DNA of 64,000 bases from Hemicentrotus pulcherrimus. Taxonomy: Eukaryota; Echinodermata; Echinoidea; Camarodonta; Strongylocentrotidae. The notes under the pieces were generated by a model. It did not search any database. It was not told the origin of the DNA and saw nothing but the letters and a program-made list of their open reading frames with translations. The DNA is taken from contig BEXV01000074.1 of the NCBI GenBank assembly GCA_003118195.1, forward strand, positions 317,381-381,380. Reading direction: 5' to 3'. The position numbers and the translations under genes were made by a program. Below, piece by piece: positions 1 to 14,000 of this stretch. Positions within the stretch are counted from its first letter, which is position 1. Each line of letters starts with the position of its first letter.

Positions 1-62
<62 letters not shown>
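1..62. repeat. (TG)n then (AG)n microsatellite
   Basis: The window opens with about 24 bases of TG dinucleotides followed directly by about 38 bases of AG. A second pure GA run follows at about 174-197. Both lie in what is probably an upstream SPAST intron; no coding potential is seen. Confidence 0.95.
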
Positions 63-65
<3 letters not shown>

Positions 66-875
66 ATACTAACGATTGAGTAGAGTTCTAACTTCCCTTC
101 CTATATTCAGAAATAAGATATTAGATTTCAGAGACCAATCATAGTATAGTTTTTATATACCGGTACCAGTTTGAGAGAGAGAGAGAGAGAGAGAGAGTAC
201 AGGTGATATGGTGTGATATTCTCACATATGGGAGCCTTCTGTAAAGGTGTAGAAACCTAGCCATAGGTGCTTATATCATCTTGGTTGTCAGGTCACACTC
301 ATCTAGTTTCTTGGGACAATAAGTCTGTAATTTTTCCTGCACGACAGTGGATATAAATGAAAACGGATTGTATTTATAAATAATTTATGTAATTCATTGA
401 TGTTGATTCCTTGATATTTTTGCATTATTTTACAAACCTAGTGGACATGATTATCTTGAATGACTCAAAAGGTACTGCTCAGTTGCAACAGTTTATATTT
501 GTTATTTTCTTCATTTCCTGTATAATGATTTTTGACACTATCCTGGTATGGTGGTTTTGACTATTAAAGTTACACATCCAGTGAGAGATAAAGAGAAAGA
601 ATGTTATATTTGGACATTCAGAACTAACTATTGTTATTCAATCTTCAGTTCTCTCTCTGAACTCACTTTTCCTTCCTCCCTCCTTTCCCTTCCCTCTCTT
701 CTGCCCTCCCTCCTAAACATTCGACTTTGATTTGATAGATATTGTACATTTACTGTAGCCTCAAACACATGTTATCCTGGGCGACTATTCAAGGGGTTGA
801 AACAAAAACTATGTAAACTTAATAACCTGACGTCACCATTTATTTTAATCAATTGATTTCATATCATTCTTGTAG
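63..875 (+). other. SPAST: SPAST intron (left part, runs off the window)
   Basis: AT-rich sequence with no recognisable exon, ending in the acceptor TTGTAG at 870-875. The N-terminal spastin exons (hydrophobic hairpin, MIT domain) must lie to the left, because the first visible exon encodes only linker. It contains a GA run and one TACCGGTA palindrome at 158. Confidence 0.6.
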
Positions 876-1033
876 GGGAAGCCTCGCATCGAGCGTCTCC
901 TAAGCTACTTCATAAAGCAACCACAGGTATATCATCCAAGAATAGCAATAAAACCAGGAGTCCTGCTAGAAGTCTACCTCATTTACCACGTGCAGATTCA
1001 CTTCCAGAATCCTCTGTTCCATCACAGCCTAAG
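876..1033 (+). CDS. SPAST: SPAST exon: linker
   Basis: Acceptor TGTAG before 876, donor AAG|GTAATA at 1034. Reading from the GAA codon at 878, it encodes about 52 residues rich in Ser, Pro, Lys and Arg ([17 protein letters not shown]...), which fits the poorly conserved spastin linker. It ends in phase 0. Confidence 0.75.
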
Positions 1034-4000
1034 GTAATAAACCTATTTAATACAATGCAATTTTTGGTATGACACAAATTTTCAACGGGCTTAAGCCTGA
1101 GTTATGTAAGGCTAAGCATTTTTTAGGGACAGGGTCAACATTAATTTGTGTATGACATATTCAATGCATATCTTATTGATACTTAACAGATATTATTGTT
1201 TACAATTCCATGAAATAAGTCATTCAAAGCAATATCACCTATTCAAAAACAAAAGTACTTAAATTCATGATAAACCTAAGAGTTGTTTGTTATTTCTTAG
1301 AAATCATTACTAAATTGCCCCTTTTTTTCTCTCCCTGATACCAGTGTAGCTTTTGTGTAGATAATCAGTAACAATTGAGTAAAGCTGGTTCATTATTATT
1401 GTCCATGGTCAGAAATGGCTTGCGATTTGATGAAATTCAAGGTAGAAAAATGTGTAAAACCCTTATTATTCATTGTGTGATAGATTGTCACATCTATGAC
1501 TAAATAGCTAGACCCTGTACCTTGAGTATAAAACAGTGAAAAATGACATAGACAATATTCTGCACAGTGCCTTTAAATACCAACTTGTAAGATATATTAC
1601 TTTACATTTAGCTTTTCACCTGATATTGACAAATGTGCTAGTAGTGTGCTGGAACAAACAAGTTACTTAGCCATTGAAGTGTCATACTTCTCAAAAAAAA
1701 CACTTCACTCAAGCGTACCCTATGTAGAAGGCAATAAAACATTAAATCCTGTGCTGAACTCCTGGAGGAAATTGAATATTTAAAGAGAAATCTGGCCAAA
1801 TGGCTCAATTTCCGTCAACAACAGTCGGCGTACCCGACCCTAGGACAAACAGACATCGTGACTTTCAGAGAGAGCATATCCTTAGCAGTGGGCTTGATGA
1901 GAATTAATTATCAAGATGGATGATGATAATTGTTGATCTCTGTAGATTTGAAAGGCTAAAGGTCCAGGGTAGGGTGAGTCACGGAGGAGATCTTCTCTCT
2001 CTCTCAATGTTTAGCTTGAACTTGGGAATCAGTTAGAAGCCAAACAGAAGATTTAGTTCCTGTCAAGGTTTGGTGGGCCGATTTAAAGAAAGGAAGGAAG
2101 GAAGGAAGCGGTAGTCATGCAGGCTTTAAGCAAGCTTGGAGAAATGTAATGTTGCAGTTGAAACGGGGGCAGTTTGAAGTAATGGAGCTCTTAATGAGAT
2201 TGAATCTTGATAAATATTAAGAAGGGTAGTTCCACATGTAGTTTTCTTACTGCTGTTCCTTGAAATTTAAGTCTATTCAAGGATCTTTGTTCCTTGAAAT
2301 TGTTTTGTTTTTCTCTATTATGTTATACAATTTTATCACAGGCTAATTGTTATTCTTCTCTTCTCTACACCCCCCCCCCCTGTCTCCTCATCTTTGTATA
2401 TTCTCCATGCATTCTATCTCTTTTGTTCCACATCTTCCTTTTCTCTCAATCTCTATTTTACACCTCACTGTCTCTCCCTCTCTCTCCTTTTTTTGCTTTC
2501 TTTCTCACAAACTCATATTTTATTTACCACTGTCTCCTCTTTCTCTTTTTTTTTTTAATCTCTTTCTCTATCTCTTTTCCATTTAATTCTCTGGTTCTCT
2601 CTCCCATTCCCTCTTAATTCTTGCAAAAGTTTTTTACTGTAATTTTTCTCTCTTTCCATTTCTTTTTGTATGTCATATCATCTACTGAGAGCCAGAAAGA
2701 CATTAACTCCATATAAAATTATTCATATGATTTAACACAAGGACTCTTCCTACACTCAACATATTGTAATCATATTGTAACTCTCTTATATGTGCCTATT
2801 ATTGATGTGTATCCAGGTTCCATAGCCTATTGGTGACAGTTTAATCTATTCTAGAATAGTGCCAAGTTTAGGAGAGATAAACTTGTTGCTATGGTAACTT
2901 CATTTGTGAGGAAACAGCATTTCCAAGTCACTCAAGTTTAGTCACTGATGGATAGATTATATTCATTGAGAACTTCTGCAAAATTGAATTGCAGTTGCTT
3001 CTAAAAAATGGATATTGGCATAGGTAAGGATATTTTGCCAAAAAAACCTACTGTTTGCCAAAGAAGATGTTTTAGAAATGCTCCCTCTGTCTTCTTTTCG
3101 ATGAGAAATGAGGTTAAAGTAAATGAAAATGAAAATACATTTTTTAAAATTTGTTTAAAATTTGACTTGAAATCTTCCTCAAGGGTTTGGACTGGTTTAG
3201 ATTTATCTTTCTCAGAATGGGATGTATTCTGTTTAGATCAGTCAGTGATATGTGACACATCCTATGCCAGTCAGACAAGTTGTGTTGCGCCAATCAAATC
3301 AGATAATTCCATGATCATGTCCCGAGTACTGTTCAACTGATACCTTACATCCATCCATCTTTCCCTCATCATTAAGATAACATTGAAACTGATAGGTCAT
3401 CACATGAGTACATACATCTAACATGCTAAGATAAAGTAATTGTACTTTAAAGAAGTCAATATTTATCATGTAGTAAGTGAGAGGGAGAAGTGAATCATCT
3501 TTGTATCAAAGATGAATCCCTCTATACTGACGCATTAGCAATAAAACATTTTTAAAGCAGTAGTAGCTATAGAAGGACCATGATTTAGCCATTTTTGTTT
3601 AAACATCATGAAGCTAATCCTCAGTTCTTGTTATGGGACATTATTTCTGCATAAACAGGGTCATGGTAACCCTGAATAAAGTATTATGCACAAGTTTGAT
3701 GGATTTGATCAGCAAAATGTGAAAATACTAATGAAATCTCAGTAAAACCACATTTTCTTTTGTTTGATGCACAGTTAAGATGATTTAAACAAAAATTAAA
3801 AATATCTTTCTTTGCACATTAGTCATATTTTATACATTTCTAACAGTTTTTAACCAAAATCATTCAGTGGATATAATTTATTTTCTGTATTGAACGATCA
3901 ATTGTCATTTTGTGTCAGGGTAATTTTTTATTGTCATTATCAAAACTAAAATTACCTATAAAATGTATGATCTCTAGCCTTTTGTGTTGTTGTTTTTTTT

Positions 4001-7000
4001 AAAGTAATTTTGACAGCAACGCCTCTGTAAACGTATAATGAAAAATTAATGTTTTTAATGTAAATATGGAAAATTGCATTAATGTGACTAGATTAAGACT
4101 GATCAAAAAATGTCCAAGTTTGGTTTGTGTGTAAGTTGTTTTAAGTGAGCTAGAACTTCTAATTGCATGATTTAATTGAAATAGATTGTATCCTCTCATT
4201 TTAATGAATGAATGTAACGTGCACCATCTCCACAGGTCAAGGGTCACACTACTACAGGGAAGAAGGATCTCCGATCACCAGGTAGATCTATTCCTCCAGC
4301 CAAGGATCCATCAAGTAGATCACTACCTCCAGTCAAGGATATCAAACAGAGTATATCAAGATTGAAGAACGTGGATTCTAAGCTTGCTAATAGAATATTA
4401 GATGAGATCTTGGACAGTGGGCCCAAGGTCACGTTCAGCGATGTCGGTGAGTAAGATACTGTATCGACTCTGTACCGTGTAATTAGTATTCACACCCTGG
4501 TATTATCGTATGCTGCATTCTCTCCTCCCCTCCCCCACCCCCCTTTCTCCCATTGACTCTCTCTATTTCTTCCAGTTGGTGGGTGTGTGTGTGTGTGTAT
4601 ATACATACACACACACCCCTCTCTCTCTCTCTCTCTCTCTCTCTTACTCTTTATATGTGTGTGTTTGTCTGCTTCTCCCTCACATTCTGAGTGTTTTTCT
4701 CTTTTTTTCTACAATTGTTACTTATTCTCCTGCTTCACAAGTCTTTTTCTCTTTGTATATCTGATTCTAAATGTTTCACTCTCTCTCTCTCTCTCCCCCA
4801 CTCTCTCCATCTCTGTGTCTCTCTGTCTGTCTTTCTATTTGGGTATCTCCTCTTTCTCATTCCCCTGTCTCATGTGTGGAATGTTTCCTTTTTCTCTATA
4901 TTTTGTTGACACATTTGAACTACCTTTTCCTGTCTTCTCTGTTCATTGGATACTACTCTACTCTTCCATAAATGTTTCCCTTCATTTTCTCTCTTCGTCC
5001 CTATCTTTCTCTCAATTTCTCTCTCTCTCTCTCTCACTCTGCCCCTCTCTCCTGATCTCTCATACTCTGATCTGTTGCATCTTTCATAATAGTTCACCCC
5101 ACTGGCATTTTTTAGGCATACCGGTATGTGTATTTCTCTCTCTCCCTTCACTCTCTCAATCACTTTTTCTTTCTCTGTAACCCCTCCTCTTTCGCCTATT
5201 GCTAGGATGACTAGGTATGTAGAATTGCAGTCTAGCGTTACTCATTATGTATCAGTTAGTTCTTAACTGTCATGGCATAGATTACATTGCACCTTCAGCT
5301 GTGTTCTACAGGTATTGATTTCTCGCTCTGATATGTAACTATGCCTGGTTTGATATCTGACTTGCAAATACACTCGAGCTGCTTAGCCTTCAGATGAGGT
5401 ACACAGAGTTAATGATACAGCAGAGAAAATTGTTATGAAACAATATTCAATCCTGTTTAAAATATTGATTTAGTCACAGTGCCTGAAATATTAACTATTT
5501 GAATATTTCATGATGTGTACATTAAAACTCCCTGTAATGGTAACCTGCAACGCTACACTGCTTTGTTGTGTATGTTACTGAATATATGTAGTATGTTAGT
5601 ATGTTTGTAGCCATATTAAAGCTTGGGATCAGGCCAACTATAAAATGAGTGAAATGACCTATTTGATGTCAAGATATGTTCATTACTACTCAATACTAGC
5701 TGTTGCATGGGACACCAAAACAGCCACATTTCTTGAACTTGCCCTTGTAAATATTTATTTTATGGTCAATGTTTCATTGTAGGCCAACTTAAAACTAGGG
5801 TAGAAATCTACCTTTGAAGTGTTACAGAAATGTTCTTTTGAAAGGCAAAATCTTGTGCTAAAATTCTGAAGGAGGACGTTTTGTTTTAAAATCTTTTGAT
5901 GAAATAGCTGGACAGGATGCGGCTAAGCAAGCTCTTCAAGAGATAGTGATCCTACCAGCTTTAAGACCAGAACTCTTTACAGGACTCAGGGAACCTGCTA
6001 GAGGTCTACTGCTCTTCGGGCCACCAGGCAACGGCAAGACAATGCTGGTAAGACTCACACCTTCCTTATAGTCACCAATGGTTTAAACTGTCACCTGTAA
6101 GAGAGTACAGAAATTCACATCTTTAGGTTGGCAGACTCATTGATTTCCTTTATTATTATTCATTTACACCATCAATGTAACCAATCACAGTGGTTTGTTT
6201 GTTTTTGTGAAGATCAAAATTTGATTTGAGAGGTTCAGTGACTGCCTCTACTAGAGTCTGAAAAAGTTTACACACTGGAGCTAACATAATGTACATCTTT
6301 TTTTGTGTCAGTAAATTGTGTGACAGCACAAGCTTGTTTTAGTCAGTTTTTAATAACCTAAATTCCATTGATGCATGAAATTGGCTATTTCTTTGTTTCT
6401 TTCTGCTGTAGTGAATAATAGCTTACAAAGTAGTAGCCATCATACACTGCTGCAAAATGGCCAGTAAACAGAGAATTAACTGCAGCTAGAGGGATGAATT
6501 GTCATATTTTACAAGTTTTGTACTGCTTATCATGTTAAGTTCAATTTTTTACTTGTGACATGCTATATAAAGTAGTTGATTAGTTTGATTTAAGCTTGTG
6601 CCCTTTGGTAATTCCAGTGATTGTCCAATTTATACTACCATCCAGTTCATAATGTCCATTTTGTAACAGTTGTCTCACAGTGATTGTAGAGGTATCCAAT
6701 GCCTAGAATGCCTGAGGTCTTGTTGGTTGCAAGAAAGCACTTAATTTGATTATCACTTACTGGGCACAGGCTAGCAAGCTTGTAATTGACCCATGCCATG
6801 GATGGATTGGAGCACTTTAGCTCATGATTTTATTATCAGTAAGAGGAAAGGGTTATTTGTACATCAGTAATGAGGTGAAGGCAAAATGGCGTGAGTAACA
6901 CATCCGTCTAATATAACCAATTACAAAATCTTGAACTTGAATATGGCTGTGTGGAATGGTGGGTCAAGTTATGTTTCTATTTTGTTCAGCATATTCAAAA

Positions 7001-8040
7001 ATAGTTTAATATCATTGGCAGCTGCTTCATTTTTTTTCTTCTTCAATTTCCAAATTTCTTTTCATTCTAAAATACTTCATATTTAGAATAATAGTACAAA
7101 AATAAATTGGTATTGATAGTGTGATACACAAATCCCTTATAAGGTGTTGCTAAAAATTGATACATATATATATGTAATTAATTTCATGTTAGGTTCTCTT
7201 TTTGTGTGTGTGAAGACAGACATGGTAGGACAAGGAAGGACATGGCACAGATTTATCTGTTAACACTAAATAATTTGTTTCAAGCTGTATCAACACATTT
7301 GGGTAGCTTTTTATTTATAATGCAATGATGAGAATAGACAAACAGGGATGTGAGATCCTCTAATTAATATAGATTTTTACTGATATTTGTCTTTTTATTT
7401 CATTTTGAAATAACACAGTAATAATTGCAAAAGTTATCCTTAAAATTCCTTCAAAAATAAGCCATGCCCGAAAACCTATTCAACTTTCAGTTCAAGAATT
7501 AGGCTACTACCTCCTTTTCTACCAAGATAATTCTCATAAGTTAACAAGTAAGCTACATAATTCAGAAAATATTACATTTGATGAAAGCAATGGAATGTTT
7601 GTTTCTTGTGTGCTAAGTGAGGTCGGGTTCTAATTTGTCAACATTGGGAGTGGGTAGATAAGCGTATGAAGATCAGTCAACTCCATCCTTCCTGTCTAAG
7701 ATCTAGCCTCTTCTTACTATGCACATCACCACCCTCTAATCCATGCTGTCTTTCTTCCTGTCAAGTGAAAAGTCCCAGTACATCAACATTTTCTATACAA
7801 ATTGCCTTTTCTTTATATCCACATTTCTTAGCCATCACATTTAAAAAAGAACATCTCTATTCTATGATTTGTTTCTCTCCACCTCTCTTCAATTTTCAAC
7901 TGTCTACCTCCTCTATCTCCTCTCTTTCCCTATCTCTACCTCTCTGTATCTTTCTCTTTTAGCTGGTCTCTGTGTCTGTGTAAATCTCAGATTTTATCTT
8001 TCCTCTCTCTCTCCAGCTCTTTCTCCTCTCTCACTTGCTC

Positions 8041-8072
<32 letters not shown>

Positions 8073-11000
8073 ACTTGCTCTCTCTCTCTCTCTCTCTCAC
8101 TTGCTCTCTCTCTCTCTCACTCGCTCTGTCTCTCTCACTCCCTCTGTCTCTCTTTCTCTGTATCTCTCTCTCTCTCCCTATCTGTCTCTCTCTGTACATC
8201 ATCACCCGTTGATCTCGAGCTAATCCACATTACTTCCTGATGAATTATTAGTCTAGCTCTCAACTGTAATGAGAGCAACCGTAGTGACATTTCTTACAAG
8301 TTGATAGGGGTGATAACACGTATTTTAAAATGTTGATGACATTCGTAGCATGATAAAACAAAAATTTTATTTTTTCATTATTGACCCAAATATCATTAAC
8401 AAAACACGAGCTTGTAAAGCATACAGGAAATAAAAGGGTTTAAATATACATACAAAGCTGCCAATGAGATTTATCTGGTTTCCCCAAATATAAAGGGTGT
8501 GAAACAGAAGAAAAAATAGAAGGAAGAAACTCAAGAGTGCAGTTTGGTGGCAAAGAAGATGCGAATAAGACAGCTAAGATGTGCTGGTAAAAATTGAAAT
8601 CTGATTTTAACGCTCCCGCTTCTCAGCAGAGATACTATCAGATTAATCCTCCAGAAGATGCCAATAAGACAGCTAGGAAATAGTGTACAGTAGCAGGGAG
8701 GATGTGCTGGTATGAAAATTGAAAATTGAATTTTAACACTGCCGCTTCTCTGCAGAGATATTATCAGATTAATCCTCCCACATGAATGAGTAACCAACCC
8801 TTCCCCCTAGGGAAGATTCTTAGTCCTTCTATTCTAAGGTCTCTACACATTTACATGACCCCCCTCCCCAAGTCATTCTTCAAGTCTTCATAACCAGCAG
8901 GCTGCTTCTAGCAATGTCTCTATCTTCATTGTCAATCATCCTGGGAACACTTTAATCTAATCCCACCTCCTTTTTTATAAATTGTCTATATTCACCTTTA
9001 GGAATGTCTGCATTATTGTTTTTTCTGCGCTTATTACAATTTCATATTTGTGCAGATTCAAACAAGTGGCAGGTATATGTTCGTGTTTTATTGAATATAA
9101 GTCATAGGTATATATAGTCACAGAAGGTTTTACTATTCTATATTAAGTGTACCATCATTATTAGATATCCCTCTCCCAATCCATATCTCCTACCTTTCTC
9201 CCTCCCTCCATCCAATCTCTGTCTGTCTCCCTCTGTTATACCATCCCTTTCTCTTGCATTTATTTTTTGTTCTCATACTCTCTTTTCCATTTTCTTATGC
9301 CTTTCTTTTCATGCTCTCAATATGTTTCTATCCCTTCTTCTTTCTCTCCTATTTCTGTCCATTCTCCCTCTTTTCTCCATCCCTTCCCCTCGTCTTTAAT
9401 CAGATTTTTCTTATTCTTTAAGTCCCAAGTGTTAATTTCTTGAATCCTCCCCAGTGTTTCTGTACTTAAATGTCTTCATGATTAAATTTTATGAAAGGCG
9501 GGAAGATCAGACCAGTAAAAACATCCTTAGGCAATGTATTGTGCTAATCAATGACTCAGTGAGTGATAATTGGTTGGACGTTAACACATAGTCTGTTATA
9601 TCTTATTTGTATTTGTTTAATAGACATTTCACCAAGGTTCAAGTAGATTGAGATACAGTAATCAGAACAAACAATTTCTTCTCTATCCTTCATTTAGCTT
9701 TGTTGTGCCAAATGGATATTTTATTTTGTATACATATGTAAAATTATTGTTGATTTATCATCATAATCACAGTCTAATATAATATTTAATATATGGTATT
9801 GTGTAGTATTTTGATTATGAATGTTATACTTTATAGTGAAAATCTTGTAATTTTACCATCAAGTATTTGAATGCACACTGGCATAACATATATAGCATTA
9901 TAAAATTTGATCCCTTTGGAGATATGTTATATGTGTTGTAGCCATGGATTTGATGCATTTATAAAGTCAAAGACAAATTTGATATCTGTTTTCTTCAATT
10001 TTCTATAGAGAGGACAACATGGATAAGCCATTCATGAGATATATGTATTTGAGTGAAAAGCCTATATTACATAGGAATTCTTGAATTTTCCCATCTAATA
10101 TATCTTCTCTTTTCCTCTTTACCTCCTGTTCTAGGCTAAGGCAGTTGCTAATGAATCCAACGCTACCTTCTTCAACATCAGCGCTGCAACGCTTACATCC
10201 AAGTATGTGGGAGAGGGAGAGAAACTTGTGAGGGCGCTCTTTGCAGTAGCCAGGCAATTACAACCGTCCATTATATTCATGGGTAAGGTATTCTTCAAAT
10301 ATTAGTAGCCTATCAGTTGCAGACTGGCAAATCCTTCCAGTTATGTCTAGAGTAGCGTGTTGACATGATTGTCTCATAGGAATGAAGAATAAGTGATATC
10401 GTGAGGTTTTGGAAACATCAACATTTACTGTCAAGCTGCATATCACACATGAATGTGAATAGTGCAAATAGATATGAGTGTATGGAACTAGATCAAAATG
10501 TTATGACGCATTCTTGTTCTGAAGGATAAACTTTCTGATAGGTTTAATTATCATTAGCATTCATTAGCAATAATTCTCATGTTAAATGACATTATTTGAT
10601 GGTGTTTGTCAATTTCTTCAAGACAGGAAAAATAACGAAGACATTTTGGAGTATCTGGATTTCATTTCTTCTCCCCTCTCTATTCAAATTCTGAGAGTTT
10701 GTTTGTAATTTGGGTTTGATTCCCTACCCACAAGTACTGATAAGACAAATTTTAGTCCCCAATTCTTCAACATTGTTGACAATCATAAGCCTATTTTTAA
10801 AATTTCACATGATTAATAAATGTTTCGTTATCTCTGGTTAGATCATTTATTTATTTGCTAGTTTGCCAAGTTTCATAAGTATGATCATTGTATAGTATGA
10901 GATTGTAATGTATTATTTGTTAACATTTGATCTTGTTGTTTACAGATGAAATTGATTCCTTACTAACTGAGAGAAAAGAAGGAGAACATGATGCAAGCAG

Positions 11001-14000
11001 AAGATTAAAAACAGAATTCTTGGTGGAGTTTGATGGTGTAAGTATCCTTTAACCATTTCATAATCCATGTGATGTTTGATAATTAAAACGAATATTGCTG
11101 TCTAGATGTAGGTAGATGCTTCACTTTGACGTCTTGTCATTTTAAGTCAATGGAATTTGTATTTCAAACTTTCATGGATTAAACCTTGGACTTCAGACCT
11201 TAAAGTGGTTATCAGCAATTGTGTGAAACAACTTTGATGTGCAACAAGTAACATTTAAAAATTTATAAGAGCTTTGAGTGAATCAGCTCCTGAAACTTCC
11301 AAGAGCATTTCAGGAAAAAAAAAGTGAAATAGTGCTCTAGTTGTGAATAATACAAATAGGACACTTATGTTTTTTTTAATGCTGGTGTGAAGCAAAGAAT
11401 ATGTTGTATTTGGAGAATAATCAACTCTGAGAAACGTAGTTCTAGATGATAAGTGAAACCCTGAATGATGCAAAGAAAGAAAAAAAAGGGGGGGGGGGTA
11501 GGGTAAGGGTATAGTGTCCACAGACTGCTTCATATTTGTTGATATTATATACAATGAGAAATGAGGAAACAGGAACTTGTTGCATTTATTATTATTTCTT
11601 TGTTGCAACCAAAACTTTGGGTTGGATTTAAAGCATAAAAGCTCAGTCAGATTAAGGAAGAATAGAGCCATTCTGAAGTTTCATAAACTTCATGTAGTTG
11701 CAATATAAATATGAATTGATAATAAGAATGAAAACCAGTGCAAGTGAAATTTTGATTGACTAATTTTAGGTGAAAGCTGATGGGAGCGAGCGAATCCTTG
11801 TGATGGGGGCGACGAATCGACCCCAAGAACTGGACGATGCTGTCCTCAGGAGGCTGGTGAAACGGGTTTATGTCCAACTGCCTGATGTGAATGTAAGTAG
11901 CTTTACCCAACAACTGTCGGCTCCTCACCCATTGGTATTCAGCACTCTCCATACATTTACTGTGATGGAGCTGAAAATGTAGATGTACATAGTATATCTA
12001 CAAGATATATTTGAACAAAAATGTTCTACACGCAGTGTCTTGTTATGTGCATTTGACATTCACAGCATACAAAGATATAGCATAATATTTCATTATCAGA
12101 AAAGCTGCTAGTAGAGATAGTCTTTTTATTAATCAATGAATTCTGTAAATTACTTCAGAANNNNNNNNNNNNNNNNNNNNNNNNNNNNNNNNNNNNNNNN
12201 NNNNNNNNNNNNNNNNNNNNNNNNNNNNNNNNNNNNNNNNNNNNNNNNNNNNNNNNNNNNNNNNNNNNNNNNNNNNNNNNNNNNNNNNNNNNNNNNNNNN
12301 NNNNNNNNNNNNNNNNNNNNNNNNNNNNNNNNNNNNNNNNNNNNNNNNNNNNNNNNNNNNNNNNNNNNNNNNNNNNNNNNNNNNNNNNNNNNNNNNNNNN
12401 NNNNNNNNNNNNNNNNNNNNNNNNNNNNNNNNNNNNNNNNNNNNNNNNNNNNNNNNNNNNNNNNNNNNNNNNNNNNNNNNNNNNNNNNNNNNNNNNNNNN
12501 NNNNNNNNNNNNNNNNNNNNNNNNNNNNNNNNNNNNNNNNNNNNNNNNNNNNNNNNNNNNNNNNNNNNNNNNNNNNNNNNNNNNNNNNNNNNNNNNNNNN
12601 NNNNNNNNNNNNNNNNNNNNNNNNNNNNNNNNNNNNNNNNNNNNNNNNNNNNNNNNNNNNNNNNNNNNNNNNNNNNNNNNNNNNNNNNNNNNNNNNNNNN
12701 NNNNNNNNNNNNNNNNNNNNNNNNNNNNNNNNNNNNNNNNNNNGGTGGTGGTGGTGGTGGTGGTGGTGGTGGTGGTGGTGGTGGTGGTGGTGGTGAGGGT
12801 GAGGGTGAGGGTGATGACGATGATGAGGGTGGTGATGATGATGACAAAGTTGACGATAGTGATGATGAGGATGGTGATGATGACGATGATGATGATGAAG
12901 ATGGTGATGATGATGATTATTATGATGGTGGTGGTGATGATGATGATAGTAATAAAGTTGATATTGTTCTAGTGTTAGGAGGTAAAGATGCACCAAAATG
13001 GGATCTTCTTGAACTTTCTTATGGATTGCTTATGGCTGAAATAAAAATTGGCCAGAAATCTGCCATTTATTATACTTCCATTTACAAGTTTATGTCATTA
13101 AAAAAATTATCGGACTATCAATATGTTTTTATTACTATAAAAAAATTAAAGCATGGACACGGGGTATGGTATGAAAAATCTTAGGTAGGTATGATTTTAA
13201 TTTAAATCGAATGGAATTAATTTGCTCATGTCTTACTTGTATCTTTATGTTATGTATTCACAGAACTTGGACTAAATGGTGTCAAGTCAACCTCTGCAGA
13301 ACAGGTAATACATTCACTTTCCATAAAGTTTATGGTAAATGTGATAATCTCACATAACAAGACAAATGCTTGAGTGGAACTTCCTGTGAAGTACCCCTCC
13401 CCATATGGCTCCTGGTTTCAACTACCATCCTAATGATTTTAACCCCTCCCCACCTTTTGCCTATCTTACCTACCTACATCCCTCCCCATTCTATGAATGA
13501 TGTTAGTAAAAGAAGTAACCGAACACACTAAGGAACAGGTACTGATTTCTTTAAACATTTACATCATGATAGGAAATGGTATTCTAAAGTTCCTAGTGCA
13601 TGGTCAACCCCCTTTCTTTTCTGGGGGGGGGGGGTTCTATGTTTTTAGTATTTTTAATATTATTAACCATTAGTTTGTTGGCACAAACCCTTGTTAGTCA
13701 CTTTGCTTGACAGTGTCTGCACTGTAAGACAATGCTGACTACCAGTCTACTGCACACCATAGGCCCTGTACTTCAGCTGTTATTTGACACAGCCAGAGAG
13801 TAACAGAGCTATGCTATACACAAGGTCTATTGTAATTATGGTAAAATGTCAAATTAGAGTTTGTGCCTTTGAGATTATCTGTATCAGCCTTCACACCTCC
13901 TTTCTTCTCGATGATTGAATTCATATCTCTCTTCCTCATGTCTAAACGCTAGGTACGAAGCATCACCCTGTCTGATTTCTACGAGTCTCTGAAGAGGATA

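Larger units (their letters stand above)
6048..10134 (+). other. SPAST: SPAST intron (largest, 4.1 kb)
   Basis: AT-rich intron holding a CT-rich microsatellite block at about 7970-8190, a two-unit tandem duplication at 8555-8780, and a C/T-rich stretch at about 9170-9400. Its open frames are low-complexity shadows; no exon was recognised. Confidence 0.7.

Noticed and set aside
4510..5180. Ser/Leu-rich open frames of up to 197 codons in the SPAST intron
   Set aside because: Pure pyrimidine tract; overlapping frames are all open for compositional reasons.
7666..8240. Ser/Leu-rich open frames of about 100-120 codons
   Set aside because: CT microsatellite translation, no conserved content.
11647..11952. 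Minus-strand open frame over a SPAST exon
   Set aside because: Antisense shadow of the conserved spastin exon 11770-11892.
12133..12996. Poly-His and poly-Val/Met frames across the first gap
   Set aside because: Mostly N plus GGT/GAT repeat; not evidence for a protein.
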